The position numbers were made by a program, and so were the translations under genes. The notes beneath the pieces are model-generated. The model did not search any database and was not told the origin of the DNA. It worked only from the letters and a program-made list of their open reading frames with translations. From Agapetus fuscipes (lineage: Eukaryota; Arthropoda; Insecta; Trichoptera; Glossosomatidae), in the NCBI GenBank assembly GCA_951799405.1, contig OX637332.1, positions 31,534,832-31,598,831 on the forward strand: a stretch of DNA of 64,000 nt, given 5' to 3'. Shown piece after piece: positions 33,341 through 43,642 of this stretch. How positions within the stretch are numbered: position 1 is the first letter of the stretch; each line of letters starts with the position of its first letter.

Positions 33341-33420
33341 AAATATAGTGTTAATTCACTTTTTTTTTTTTTTTTGTGCTCGAATATTTTCGCCTAATGA
33401 GGAATCTTCATGAGCAGAAT
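33341..33420 (-). repeat. Penelope-like terminal fragment
   Basis: gtgttaattcactttttt, gctcgaatattttcgccta, gaggaatcttcatgagcag. On the minus strand: ATGAAGA, stem, GAAA. Confidence 0.45.
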
Positions 33421-33558
33421 GGTTATTAGAGAAAATAAATTAAAATGTAAATAGATTTTAAGAGCTATAGAGATTTCATGTGAAGGGTTTATTCGTGTTT
33501 TATTCTCTCTAAGTGAGATGTATTTTCTGATTCTTTGCACGCCCATAGCGGCTGAACG

Positions 33559-34330
33559 GAAAACCACTCCAGTGCGAGACTTCCTGAGGAAATCAGCATG
33601 GAGAGACATGGCTGATCTAGGAGAGCAGTGTGAACTAGGCCGCTTATTATGTATGGAGTGTGGCTATGATACTAGAACGACACAGCGACAGAACGACACA
33701 TGCCATAAAGATGCATGACAAAACGACACATGAAAGAACGACACATGACAGAAAACCAATCCAGTGCGAGACTTCCTGAGGAAATCAGCATGGAGAGACA
33801 TGGCTGATCTAGGAGAGCAGTGTGAACTAGGCCGCTTATTATGTATGGAGTGTGGCTATGATAATAGAACGACACAGCGACAGAACGACACATGCCATAA
33901 AGATGCATGACAAAACGACACATGAAAGAACGACACATGACAGAAAACCAATCCAGTGCGAGACTTCCTGAGGAAATCAGCATGGAGAGACATGGCTGAT
34001 CTAGGAGAGCAGTGTGAACTAGGCCGCTTATTATGTATGGAGTGTGGCTATGATAATAGAACGACACAGCGACAGAACGACACATGCCATAAAGATGCAT
34101 GACAAAACGACACATGAAAGAACGACACATGACAGAAAACCAATCCAGTGCGAGACTTCCTGAGGAAATCAGCATGGAGAGACTTGGCAGGCCTAAGAGA
34201 GCAGGGTGGACTAGGCCACTTATTATTGGGGGAGTGTTGCCATGTTAGAACGTCACAGTGTCAAAACGACACATGACATAAGGACACAATGACAGTACAT
34301 CACATGACAAAACATCACATCCCTAAAACA
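33559..34330. repeat. 192-bp tandem repeat, three exact-period units plus a degenerate fourth
   Basis: gaaaaccaatccagtgcgag recurs at 33559 (one mismatch), 33751, 33943 and 34135, a constant 192-bp period. Each unit has a GC-richer part (gagacttcctgaggaaatc, agcatggagagacatggctg) and a part made of a 14-bp motif, aacgacacatgaca. Since 192 is a multiple of three, long frames stay open across units on both strands, which explains the apparent 167-codon frame. The fourth unit diverges after 34185 and continues as irregular 14-bp motif units. Confidence 0.95.
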
Positions 34331-34540
34331 TCACATACCATAAAATAATATACAAAATAAATGTTTGTATTGTTTTTGATGTTGGTGATGTTTAGTTTCA
34401 TGCAGCCGGCAGGATACAGTAACAGTACCAGTCGAATAAAGATTTGAAAAAAATTGCAGACCGCCACATGACAGAACATCACAATGACAGTACATCACAT
34501 GGCAAAATATCACTTGGACAAAACATCAGGAAAGTACATG
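34331..34540. repeat. degenerate centre between inverted minisatellite arrays
   Basis: It still contains acatcacatgacaaa-type units at its edges (34470-34520) around a unique core (34350-34460). Confidence 0.6.
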
Positions 34541-34903
34541 ATGTTTCTACATGTGTCGTTTATGGTACGTTCTGTTTAGGTATGTGATGTTGTCATATGA
34601 AGATTTGTCCTTGTGTTGCTTTGTCATAGTGATGTATTTTCTGTGTGGTTTTGTCAAATTAATGTTCTGTCATGTGTCGTTATTTCATGGGTTGATTTGT
34701 CATTGTGCCGTTCTGCCATGTGTCGTTATGTCGTGTGTCGTTATGTCATGTTTTGCTCTTATCATGTGTCGCTATGTCTTTGTGCCGTTCTGCCATGTGT
34801 CGTTATGTCATGTGTCGTTATGTCATGTTTTGCTCTTATCATGTGTCGCTATGTCTCTGTGTCGTTCTGCCATGTGTCGTTATGTCATGTTTTGCTCTTG
34901 CAT
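34541..34903. repeat. inverted minisatellite array, 77-bp higher-order unit
   Basis: The same 14-bp motif is present in reverse orientation (tgtcatgtgtcgtt). From 34705 the block gtgccgttctgccatgtgtc recurs at 34782 and 34859 (period 77). Apparent open frames here are artefacts of the repeat. Confidence 0.9.
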
Positions 34904-35106
34904 GTTCACTTTGCCAATGTCACCCCTGTCTCAGGGAAGGACGGCAAGAGTTGCAGGGTGTATGTCCATTTGAGATTTGGTTTTTATGTTGTAGGTTCGC
35001 ATGAGGCATGTGCAAGCGCGAACTTGTACGTGTCTGGTTGTGAGAATGCATGTAATGTGAATCTCCAATGAAACATATCTTTGCAACTTAGATTAGATTA
35101 GATTAG
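34904..35106 (+). repeat. Repeat-A inserted in the minisatellite
   Basis: The array text cttgcatg|tgtcgctatg is interrupted by a 5'-truncated Repeat-A that starts ttcactttgccaatgtc and ends aacttagattagattagatt. At most atg is duplicated at the junction. Confidence 0.9.
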
Positions 35107-35240
35107 ATGTGTCGCTATGTCTCTGTGTCGTTCTGTCATGTGTCGTTATGTCATGTTTTGCTCTTGCATGTGTCGCTATGTCACTTATGTCGTTATGTCA
35201 TGTGTCGTTTTGTCACTGTGCCGTTCTATCCTGTCAGTGT
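35107..35240. repeat. inverted minisatellite array, continuation
   Basis: gtgtcgctatgtctctgtg and ttatgtcatgtgtcgtttt resume after the Repeat-A insertion and fade out near ctatcctgtcag. Confidence 0.88.
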
Positions 35241-35254
35241 GGTCGTCAAGCCGT

Positions 35255-35360
35255 ACTGACGGGCGCCAGGAAGTGAGAGACCCACTGTAACTGTTGCCAC
35301 GCCATCATTACGCTAGGGAAGTCTTAAGCTTCTGCAGAGTTACTTCCACTTTCATGTTTC
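35255..35360 (-). repeat. RTE-like LINE 3' end, degenerate
   Basis: actgtaactgttgccacgcc, ttctgcagagttacttcc: it matches the non-coding end of the element at 60826. Confidence 0.5.
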
Positions 35361-35544
35361 CAGAAATTTGTTTTGTACAATCATTTTTTGAATCTCATGA
35401 CTTTACAATTCTCATGTACTTAGATATTTTTTTTGTAACCATTTATTCCTCAAATTTTTTCTTGTGATTAAAATTTGAGACGTTTTTTTTTGTCTTTTGT
35501 GTACTATTCGAAATGCAAAGATATTTAATATTCAATGTTAAATG

Positions 35545-35688
35545 GGAGAATGGGGCTCTCCTAAATGCGGTGCATGCAAACTATGTGAATAGTATGGCAT
35601 GCGTTCGTATTTATGGAGTATAGTGCATGGTTGAAGTTTTAAAGGGTGTAAGGCAAGGATATGTGATGAGTCCATGGCTATTTAACAT
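35545..35688 (+). pseudogene. RTE-type LINE reverse transcriptase fragment
   Basis: It reads YVNSMACVRIYG, then VKGVRQG-type KGVRQGYVMSPWLFNI, the RT block 4-5 region of RTE-clade LINEs, with one in-frame stop. It is directly joined at its right edge to a truncated Repeat-A. Only about 45 residues remain. Confidence 0.75.
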
Positions 35689-35689
35689 A

Positions 35690-35798
35690 CATAATCCACA
35701 TGAGGCATATGTACTTATACGTGTCTGCTTATGGGAATACATTTAATATGAATTTTAAATGCAATATACCTTTGCAACATATATTATAGATTATATAG
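35690..35798 (+). repeat. Repeat-A, 5'-truncated
   Basis: tccacatgaggcatatgtac to tttgcaacatatattatag. Confidence 0.8.
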
Positions 35799-35810
35799 AA
35801 ACTAATCTTA

Positions 35811-36075
35811 ACTTCCTTGACTTATAGGTTGGTATGCGGCTGACCACCCATACTGTAAAAAATGGTTCACTTTGCCTATGTCACCCCTGTTTCAGGGAAG
35901 GACGGCAAGAGTTGCAGGGCTTATGTTCATTTGAGATTGGGTTTTTATATTCTAGGTCCACATGCGGCATGTGTTAGCGCGAAATTATACATGTCTGCTT
36001 GTGGGAATGCATTTAATATAAATCTTAAATGATATATATCTTTGCAGCTTAGATTAGATTAGATTAGATTAGAAT
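35811..36075 (+). repeat. Repeat-A, full length with (GATTA)n tail
   Basis: This is one of the best copies: ttccttgacttataggttgg at the start, cccctgtttcagggaaggac in the core, and four GATTA units at the end (36052-36071). Confidence 0.92.
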
Positions 36076-37253
36076 CATAGCTATAATTACGTGAATGAAA
36101 ATGCAGAAGTATGTATTTACCGAGGATCCGAGCTGCTACAACAATATTAGTCGATTGTGTGAATATGTATGGATTGTTTGTTTGCTATAATTTGGTCATG
36201 TTCTAATCGGGGATCGCTGAAACCCAAAATGGGATTTGAATGAGGCTGGGCAGTGATGGTGAAGCTCTGTGCCGTGTTCTAATCTGCACAATACTTCTCT
36301 GGTGTGCCATAACGTTCCATTTGTGGCACTAAAAGTCACACTCGTGCCTTTTTGTGCAAATAAAGACTTTAAAATTGTCCAATATGAATAAATTCATAGT
36401 TTAAGGGGTTTGACATGGTAAAAGTAAATTGTAAGCTTATAAATTCTAGTAAATTGTTATTTGATAATCTCTATATTTCGGTCTTAGCACCTTTCTATCA
36501 TTTTCAAACGTGTTAATGTTTTATTTTTCAAAATGTCTTATTACGCAAAAACGTTGACGCAAAAAATAAAACAAAGTGGATGAAAACTTTTTTTTTTCTA
36601 TTAAATTTATAAAAAAATACAAGTATAGTGTCAAAGTTTTATTAATACACTCAACAAAAGGTCTTCAAACTGTAGCCCATGGTTTTGGTTAATATTGTTT
36701 CTGTGATAAGTTGATAAACCTAATTAAAAAAAAAATACTGCATAAAACGACTGCAATTTTTGCTGAAACGAGCATTTTTAAACCACCCGCGACAGCAATT
36801 TTAGCAATTTTAGCAATTTTAGCAATTTTTAGCTTTTGGAATTCGACCTTAAGGTATAAAAATAGACTAAGAACAAAAAGGGGATTTTTGATGATAAAAA
36901 TCAGAGCATAGAAGTTATGACTTTTTAAAGGATTATTGAATAATGAACATATTTTTTAGTTGCAAAATGTGGCCGAAATCCATGAAGTGAGAAAGTTTGG
37001 CAGAAACTGGTTGCTACAATCAGCCTTAGGAGCGTCACTCACGTGTCGACTAGTGGGAAATTCAAATCCAATATGCGTATCACATTGTACCTAGCTCTGT
37101 GATGACCAAAGCGTTCCGAGCCAACCATGATAGTGGCTGCTCCAGAACGGAACGGGTATGAAGAGGAAATGAACAATTAAATTTCAAATAACTTAATTAT
37201 CTTCTGGCACTCCTTGCAAGTCCTTGACATAATTTGGTGTCATATGAAAAGAA
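36076..37253. other. no gene; short tandem repeat at 36795-36833
   Basis: gcaattttagcaattttag is a tandem of about four TTTTAGCAA units. A block at 36190-36380 ending in AATAAA could be part of an LTR, but no ends can be defined. Confidence 0.4.
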
Positions 37254-37551
37254 TAATCATAATATAAGGATGATTTATTTGGTGAGCGCAGCTTTTGTGT
37301 GAATCACACCTCAAATGCCCTCTGCAAGCTTGATCATCGCTGTAGAAAGCGCCAATTTTCAAGCAGGACCCAGTGGATGTAAAAATGGATGGACCTATGT
37401 GACCGGTCTTTGGTAAAGGTAAATTATTTGTTTCAACCCAGCGAAGAGCAAATTTGAATAATGAGATCTTTTTCCTTCCTCAATCAAGATTCGAACCTAC
37501 TTATTTCCAATCATGAGTCCAAAGTATTAACCACTAGACTACTGACCGGTC
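37254..37551 (-). repeat. SINE-1, (ATT)n-tail variant
   Basis: gatgatttatttggtgagcg at the left, ggatgtaaaaatggatgga in the body, ccactagactactgaccggt at the head end. Confidence 0.85.
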
Positions 37552-37734
37552 AAAACAAACTATTTTTTTAAATTATTTTTCCAGGTAAACTTCATGTGAT
37601 TTTAAATCAGCACTATTCAATGTAAATCAAACTATGAACAAACCTTATAGCCTCTTTTTAACATGTTAACCTAATCCCTAGCATGTTTTAAACGGCTTTG
37701 TAAATAATTCTAACTTAAAGAAGACTTCCTTAAT

Positions 37735-37815
37735 GAATACTGTTTTTGCATTAATCACATCTTAAGAGTCCTCTGCGAGCTTAATCGTTACTATAACGAC
37801 ACTTTAAAGGTATGT
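37735..37815 (-). repeat. SINE-1 3' end, degenerate
   Basis: ctgtttttgcattaatcaca and cctctgcgagcttaatcgtt are a decayed match to the (ATT)n-variant 3' module. A second weak body piece lies at about 38018-38070 (gtagctgtgaagctggac). Confidence 0.45.
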
Positions 37816-39526
37816 AAATCTGAAGTGCTGATTAATTGATATGATATATTGTGGATTAAACATTTTATTGGAGAAAACTTCTCATATAATTCTAACTTTT
37901 AACCTACAGGATTATCACACTTTTTTAGTATTTTCTCTCGTAGAAAATAATAGAAAGATGCATTTATCTCAGAAACCTATGTTAGCTTAATATGTCACAG
38001 TTTCATCTTTAAGGTATCGATATAAAGCGACTATTTTGAAACAAAATACAGTAGCTGTGAAGCTGGACATAAGGTAACGTGTGTGACTTACATATTTTTG
38101 TTGTTATAATCAGACGAATAGTCAGGGATCGAAAGATTCGATTACTTGGGTAAGAAGAATGAGTTGCATCAGCGTAAGTTACGGGTTGACTCCTGGGCGA
38201 CTGTCCTGATGCTAAGACGGAGGTTGCTGGAGGTACAAGAGACCGCGCGGGCACCTACATGCATAACCAAATAATTCAAATGATCGCGTCTAATAGGAAG
38301 CGCATGCTAGACACGTCCCGGGGATTATAAATACCTCGAGCGCTTCCGGAGCAACCGTCATCTATTATAGAGAGCCAGCACTTACCAGCAGAATGCCGTG
38401 TAAATTGTTTACAAACGGATTAACGAAGCAAACAAAGATTCTCAGTGATTGACGAGCATTGGCGTGTGAGAGAGGGCCTAAAAGGTGTGTGAAAGGCTAA
38501 AAAGGTGTGTGAAAGGCCTAAAAGGTGGTGAAAGACTAAAAAATAGTGTAAGACAGACTTAGTTGAAAGAAAGAAAGCGCAGAAGTCATAAGGAGGTAAG
38601 AAGGTATGGGAAAGACGTAGAAAGATAGACCAGATAGACCAGATAGTGACTGTGATGACTGATGATCCAGAACTGGCAGAAGAAACGGTGGTCGTTCTCC
38701 TGTCCAATGAACGGACTAAATACAAAAAACTACCGAAAATACATGTAAGGAAATAGAGAAGAAGCAACTGGATGAGGTTGAAAGAGGGTTATGTTCAACA
38801 GTGGACTTGAGTCTAGTTGGTACAGTTAAGAAAAGGGTGAAAAAATGTAACAGAGAGAGATATAGCCTAGAAAGGAGTAAGGTACCTATAAAAGAAACGG
38901 TTGGATAAGAACGAGAGCATAGAAGACGCAATTTAGCTAAATTATTTAAGATTTGTGATACACAACGTCACGCAAGCATTGGTGATCATTCGAATGTTTT
39001 TGTGTTTTGTATTCAATTTTACAAATTCGTGTAATTTTTTGTTGATGTCTTTTCAAATAATTCACAGAATTCGGTATAATACAGACGTTTTTTAAAGCCA
39101 AGAAGGCAAAGAAGGATCAATGGTGTACTAGAAAGTCGAGATTGGAAAAGGAAGGAAAAAGGACGTAAAGATGGCTCGTAAGGTGACTAATTGGGCTAAA
39201 CTCTAATTGAAACAAAAAGTTAGTGTGATACTAACTTTTTTAAAGACCAAATTTTAAAGTTTACAAGTTTTGATGAAGTTTGCTGATGCTCAGATTAAAG
39301 GCTTGCTGGATGATATTTCAAGGACAACTTAACCTTCCTACCACTTAAACTACTTAAACCTACTAAGCCTTGGGAACTTTGATGCTTATAGTCAAGGTCA
39401 AGGTCATGTTCCTTCTGATTTTCAGGTGAGTATTTGTGATAATAATTCAGTTACATATCTATTATCCTCGTGTTATCTTATTAAGATTTTTTCTTTGAAT
39501 TCTCATGTTTATTTTCACATTTAGTA
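37816..39526. other. no gene; promoter-like TATA and short tandem repeat
   Basis: attataaatacctcgagcgc (TATA-like, about 38325) is followed roughly 30 bases later by an initiator-like tcatct, and then from 38460 by three copies of a ~21-bp unit (ggcctaaaaggtgtgtgaaa). This could be a decayed LTR plus leader or a gene promoter. No coding sequence confirms either. Confidence 0.3.
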
Positions 39527-39665
39527 TTTCCTTGACCAATACCTTGGTATGAGGGTGCCCCTTCATGCTGTACTAGCATTGTCACTTTTGTTAATCCTCC
39601 CCCGGATTCAGGAAAAGGCAGCAGCAGTTGCAAAGTTTATGTTCATGTGAGGTTTGTTTTATTTT
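39527..39665 (+). repeat. Repeat-A, 3'-truncated and diverged
   Basis: ttccttgaccaataccttgg, ttcaggaaaaggcagcagc, tttatgttcatgtgaggttt; then an ATA-rich run. Confidence 0.65.
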
Positions 39666-39752
39666 GTATAATAATAATAATAACAAGAAAATACTTAAAG
39701 TGTCGTTTTGTAATAAATGACTGCAAGAGCACTATTCACTGCAAGGGCACTT

Positions 39753-40058
39753 GGACCGGTCCGTAGTCCAGTGGCAGCACTTCGGACTCGTAAATGGAAG
39801 GTTGTGGATACGGATCCCGGCGGAGCACAAAAATATACCATTTATATTTCGAATGTGCTCTTCGCTGAGTTGAAAAATTTATAAACCTTTACCAAAGACC
39901 GGTCACTGAAAGGTCCATCTAACCTTACAACAACTGGGTCTTGCTTGAGAATTGGCGCTTTCTACAGCAACGACCAAGCTTGCAGAGTGCTCTTGAGGTG
40001 TGATACACACAAAAACAGCGCTCACCAAATAAATCATCCTAATATTATTATTATTATT
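39753..40058 (+). repeat. SINE-1, (ATT)n-tail variant, well preserved
   Basis: ggaccggtccgtagtccagt, ggatcccggcggagcac, ttgagaattggcgctttc, gcgctcaccaaataaatc, (ATT)n. Confidence 0.92.
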
Positions 40059-40189
40059 CAACTTATTATAGATTATATTGTAGTCTAACATTCATAATTT
40101 TTCTTATGTTGACGGTTAATGTAGTTCTCTATTTCATATTTAAGGTTTTTTCATGCTTATATTCACGTTCATGTTTATGTTTATGTTCC

Positions 40190-40250
40190 TTATAATAATA
40201 TTATTAGATGATTTATTTGCTGAGCGCTGTTTTTGTGTAAAGAGTCTTCT
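40190..40250 (-). repeat. isolated SINE-1 tail module
   Basis: ataatattattagatgattt, tgctgagcgctgtttttgtg. It is inverted relative to the piece at 40428. Confidence 0.65.
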
Positions 40251-40427
40251 GTCACGTCGACATGTTTTTTCGTTCTCAAATTCACGTTTATGTATATTTT
40301 CATGTTTCTCCCAATATAAGTTCCAAGGTACATTTTCATTTTAATTTGTATAACATTGTTTATGATCATTCTTATCATCATATAATAATAATTTCATTGT
40401 TCATTTTTCATGGAGGAATAGACACAC

Positions 40428-40488
40428 AAAATTCACACAAAAACAGCGCTCACCAAATAGATCATCCTTTAATTATTATTATTATTTC
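40428..40488 (+). repeat. isolated SINE-1 tail module
   Basis: cacacaaaaacagcgctcac then aaatagatcatcctttaatt and (ATT)n; no SINE head or body. Confidence 0.7.
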
Positions 40489-40839
40489 TTGGTCGCAAGG
40501 TCTGGTTAGCCTTATTTTTTTCCGCACAGGCTATATATCAAGGGCGCTGCAAGCTTGCACTAATGTGGGCTCCTGACCTATGGTAACAATGTAGGCAGAA
40601 GGAGTGGACCTCTGAGTACATAATACTGGAGTGCTTTTCTAATAGATTGGGTTTCAATCGCTTCGAATGATATGGCTACAAAAAATGAGGAAAATGATGT
40701 GTAAGCCTTCCAATGAAATGTATTATTATATTCAATGACACGATAATGCCTGTCAATCTGAAACGCAGGGTCTTTGAGTCTTCCAGTACCCACCTATGGG
40801 TTGGAAATAAAAGGGTTCACTCAGTACAGCGCAGACTGA
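40489..40839. other. no feature recognised
   Basis: Mixed sequence that may include the eroded upstream part of the LINE fragment beginning near 40840. Confidence 0.35.
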
Positions 40840-41520
40840 GGATTTTCCAAAAAAAACATTAAAAGGAGAATGCTGAGAAGCAGCCTCAGAGTCAAGGTTC
40901 CAAATCAGCAGATCCGTAGATGCACTGGTGTCACTGATGTCATACAGCGAGTGGCCTGCTTAAAGTAGCGCTGGGCTGGACAGTGGACAAGTCATAAAGC
41001 AAGACCATGACAGGTGGCCGGAAAGGATTGTCCAGTGGAGGACCAAGATATGATGATAATGATGATGATTTGTAGAGCACCGTTTCGTGACTACTGTCAC
41101 TGCAAGGGCGCTTGCAGGCTTGACGCGGCGGTGATGAAATCTGTCTTCATTAATTTCTTAAAGCTCTCGATCCCTTCCTTGGCGCGCACTTCTGGGGGCA
41201 GCTGGTTCCAGGTGGACGATCCTGCAACGGCGAAAGCGCGGTCTCCGAACACTGTGCTTCTTTTTCTGCATTGTGTACTGACAGAGGTAAGAGCACAGAG
41301 TGAGCCCCCTCTCACTCAGACTCCTCGGTATTATCAACTCCTGCAAGTACTCTTGCGCCACTCTATGCAATGCTTTATGGCTCCAACTAAGATGGCTGGA
41401 TGTCATCAAAAGAAACTGCAGGCAGAGGATGGCTGAACACAGCAGCTGATAGACAGAGATGGAGAGGATTGGAAGAGGCCTACGTCCAGTAATCGACTGA
41501 GAAAGGCTGAGGAAGAAGAG
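40840..41520 (+). pseudogene. RTE-type LINE C-terminal fragment split by another LINE
   Basis: The left part shows RRCTGVTDVIQRVACLK and WAGQWT-like/DRWPERIVQWRTKI blocks. The right part, from about 41392, has GWLNTAADRQRWRGLEEAYV followed by a stop and the aggctgaggaagaag 3' end. Both parts are one RTE copy interrupted by an L2/CR1-like end at 41050-41390. Confidence 0.7.
41050..41390 (-). pseudogene. L2/CR1-like LINE 3' end nested in an RTE fragment
   Basis: The minus strand reads SHKALHRVAQEYLQELI, then RSTVFGDRAFAVAGSSTWNQ, LPPEVRAKEGIESFKKLMKT. These are the conserved C-terminal motifs of L2/CR1-type LINEs. The (GAT)n at 41050-41068 is its microsatellite tail. A short aagat duplication flanks the insertion. 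A frameshift separates the first block from the rest. Confidence 0.8.
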
Positions 41521-41529
41521 GAAGACGAT

Positions 41530-41871
41530 TATCTATTCTATATTATATTATTATGAAATGTAATTCTTCCCTGGAGCAGTCTGTTATGAGAGTTGTCTGA
41601 TTGACTCCTCGCATTGCGCGGCTCAGATCCTGAAGGATGACAGCTGCTTGAATAATGTACCACGTCTTGTGCGAGTACAATGCGAAGCTTAATTAAAATC
41701 TGAGATGCAGGCTGTCAGTTCTGTGTACGCGCACTTCTGTTCTAATAAAATAATTATGGCTTTGATTGATAATTACAAAACCAAAGTCTTATAATTAACA
41801 CATGTGCCAGTTTTAATTGAAAATTGTTCGACGCTCAGAGTCAAATACCTATTAAATTCATTTAATGTCAG
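41530..41871. other. no feature recognised
   Basis: Unique-looking spacer; no ORF with motif support. Confidence 0.4.
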
Positions 41872-42078
41872 CGCTCCTTGACTGTTGTGTTGGTATGAGA
41901 CTGACCCCCCGTGCTGTAAAATTGGTTACCTTTTGCTAATGCCACCCCGATTTCAGCAAAAGGCGGCAAGAATTGCAAGGTAATGTGTAAGCGTGAACCT
42001 ACATGTGCCTGTCTGTGGGCAGGCATTTAGTATGAGCCTAAATTGTTAACATATCTTTGGAGCTTAGATTATAGATTA
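41872..42078 (+). repeat. Repeat-A, diverged
   Basis: ctccttgactgttgtgttgg, atttcagcaaaaggcggcaa, tttggagcttagattatag. An internal deletion removes part of the cattt...gggttt block. Confidence 0.75.
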
Positions 42079-42206
42079 TTATAGAATGTTATAACTAAGT
42101 TTAAAAAAATTGTGCCTTGGACTTTTTTGTGTCATATTCGTAGCTCGTCAATTTATTTATGCGTAACTATTTGTTTTATATAGTTGAATGTATTAATTAT
42201 TTGTGT

Positions 42207-42455
42207 TCCTTGAGTGATAAGTTGGTATGAAGAACCATCCATACTGTAAAAAAAAAACACTTTGCTAATGTAACTCCTGTGTCAGGGAAGGTCGGCAAGA
42301 GTTGCAGGGCTTGTGTTTATTTGAGAATGGGTTTTTATGTTGTAAGTCCACATGCGGCATATGCAAGCGCAAACTAATACGTGTCTGCTTATGGGAATGC
42401 ATGTACTATGAATGTTGAATGTAATATATCTTTACAACTTATATTATAGATTCTC
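42207..42455 (+). repeat. Repeat-A, full length
   Basis: ttccttgagtgataagttgg, gtgtcagggaaggtcggcaa, tttacaacttatattataga. Confidence 0.85.
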
Positions 42456-42984
42456 TTCCATTACAAAGATAAATCATCTAAGTAGTAAGTATCTTGTCAT
42501 GTAATTTTTATATTTTTTGGAACACAAACTGTTCGTGTTTCTTCTTCGTAGAAGACACACGCCTCCTAAAGACGTCGGATATGACTCTGACAAAACGTAG
42601 AGAAAATCGTTCTTCTCTTTCAACGGTCAGTAACGCACGTTTTTTTCATTCCAAAAAATGTCTAACGACCGTAATCATAATTTAAAATCTTTCATTCATT
42701 ATTTATAATTTTCAAAATAAGAAAAAACAGGAACTCCTCGTAAGAGTTTCTATATGCTACTTAGCTCATCGGCTTAGGTACGTAGATTTAATATTTGGTA
42801 AGTGCGTCTACAATTCTACAATACATAAAATAATAACGATTCGAAATTGAAAACCGATCTTTCCTCCCTGATTGCCTCAGTAAGGCGGCTCCAGCGGTAC
42901 TTACTCTCCCCGCCTCCCTCTTACTGCGGCTTAACCCGAGGATGCTGGGCATGTGGTGTATATTTTTTCCTTAACATGGTATCT
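42456..42984. other. no feature recognised
   Basis: A 63-codon frame at 42494-42685 has no motif. A GC-richer block lies at 42870-42950. Confidence 0.35.
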
Positions 42985-43642
42985 ACATAAGCTAAGTTGC
43001 AAAGATGTACTGACAGTTAAGGCTTAAATTTAATGCACATCCACAGGCAGATACATGTAGGTTCGCGCTTCTTCTCCTTCTTCCTCAGCCTTTCTCAGTC
43101 CACTCCTGGACGAGGTCTCCTTCAATTCTATCCATTTGTCTATAGGCTGCTGTGTTTAGTTATCTTCTGCCTGCAGTTCCCTTGATGTCATCCAGCCACC
43201 TCAGTTGAGGTCTCACCGCTCCCCGCTTGTACATCCTGGGCCGCCACTAGATGATCCTTTCCAGCCACCTGTCATGGTTCTGCCTTGCGACACGACCAGC
43301 CCAGCGCCAATTTAAGCAGGCCACTCGCTGTATGACATCAGTGACACCAGTGCGTCTACTGATCTCCTGGTGTGAAACCCTGTATCTGAGACTGATTCTC
43401 AGTATCCTCCTTTCAGTGGCTCATTGGCACGTTTGTCGGCGTTGTACTGAGTGAGCCCTTTTTTTCCAAGCCATAATTCCACTGAGATGACTCAAAGATG
43501 ACTGGCATGACTCAAAGATCCTGCGCTTCTGGTTAAAAAGTTCGCAGATTAACAGGTTTTAACATTTTGCACTTTGCACAAGCGAACTAAGTTTTAAGAA
43601 CAGGGGAGGTCAGTCTCATACCCATCTATTAGTCAAGGAACG
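42985..43642 (-). repeat. Repeat-A split by an RTE-like LINE
   Basis: Left part 42985-43073 (aagctaagttgcaaagatg to aggttcgcgctt) and right part about 43548-43642 (gaacaggggaggtcagtctc to ctattagtcaaggaac) belong to one minus-strand copy, with its central section lost or replaced. Confidence 0.65.
43074..43460 (-). pseudogene. RTE-type LINE C-terminal fragment nested in Repeat-A
   Basis: The minus strand shows TRTGVTDVIQRVACLNWRWA, GRVARQNHDRWLERII, WRPRMYKRGAVRPQLRWLDD and a RQMDRIEGDLVQEWTEKG-like end, with the same gaggaagaaggagaag 3' tail as the fragment ending near 41520. Several stops are present. Confidence 0.75.

Noticed and set aside
33672..34175. 167-codon open frame on the minus strand
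   Set aside because: It is a by-product of the 192-bp tandem repeat, whose length is a multiple of three; the translation simply repeats.
34551..35071. Three overlapping Cys-rich frames
   Set aside because: They come from the inverted 14-bp minisatellite and run into a Repeat-A copy; no gene is implied.
33559..35240. CRISPR-like array
   Set aside because: Repeat units are contiguous without unique spacers, the context is eukaryotic, and no cas genes are present.
36052..36071. Telomere-like TTAGR repeats
   Set aside because: The unit is GATTA/TTAGA, not TTAGG, only a few copies long, and is the tail of Repeat-A.
39753..39830. tRNA gene on the plus strand
   Set aside because: It is the head of SINE-1; the acceptor stem does not close and the body follows directly.
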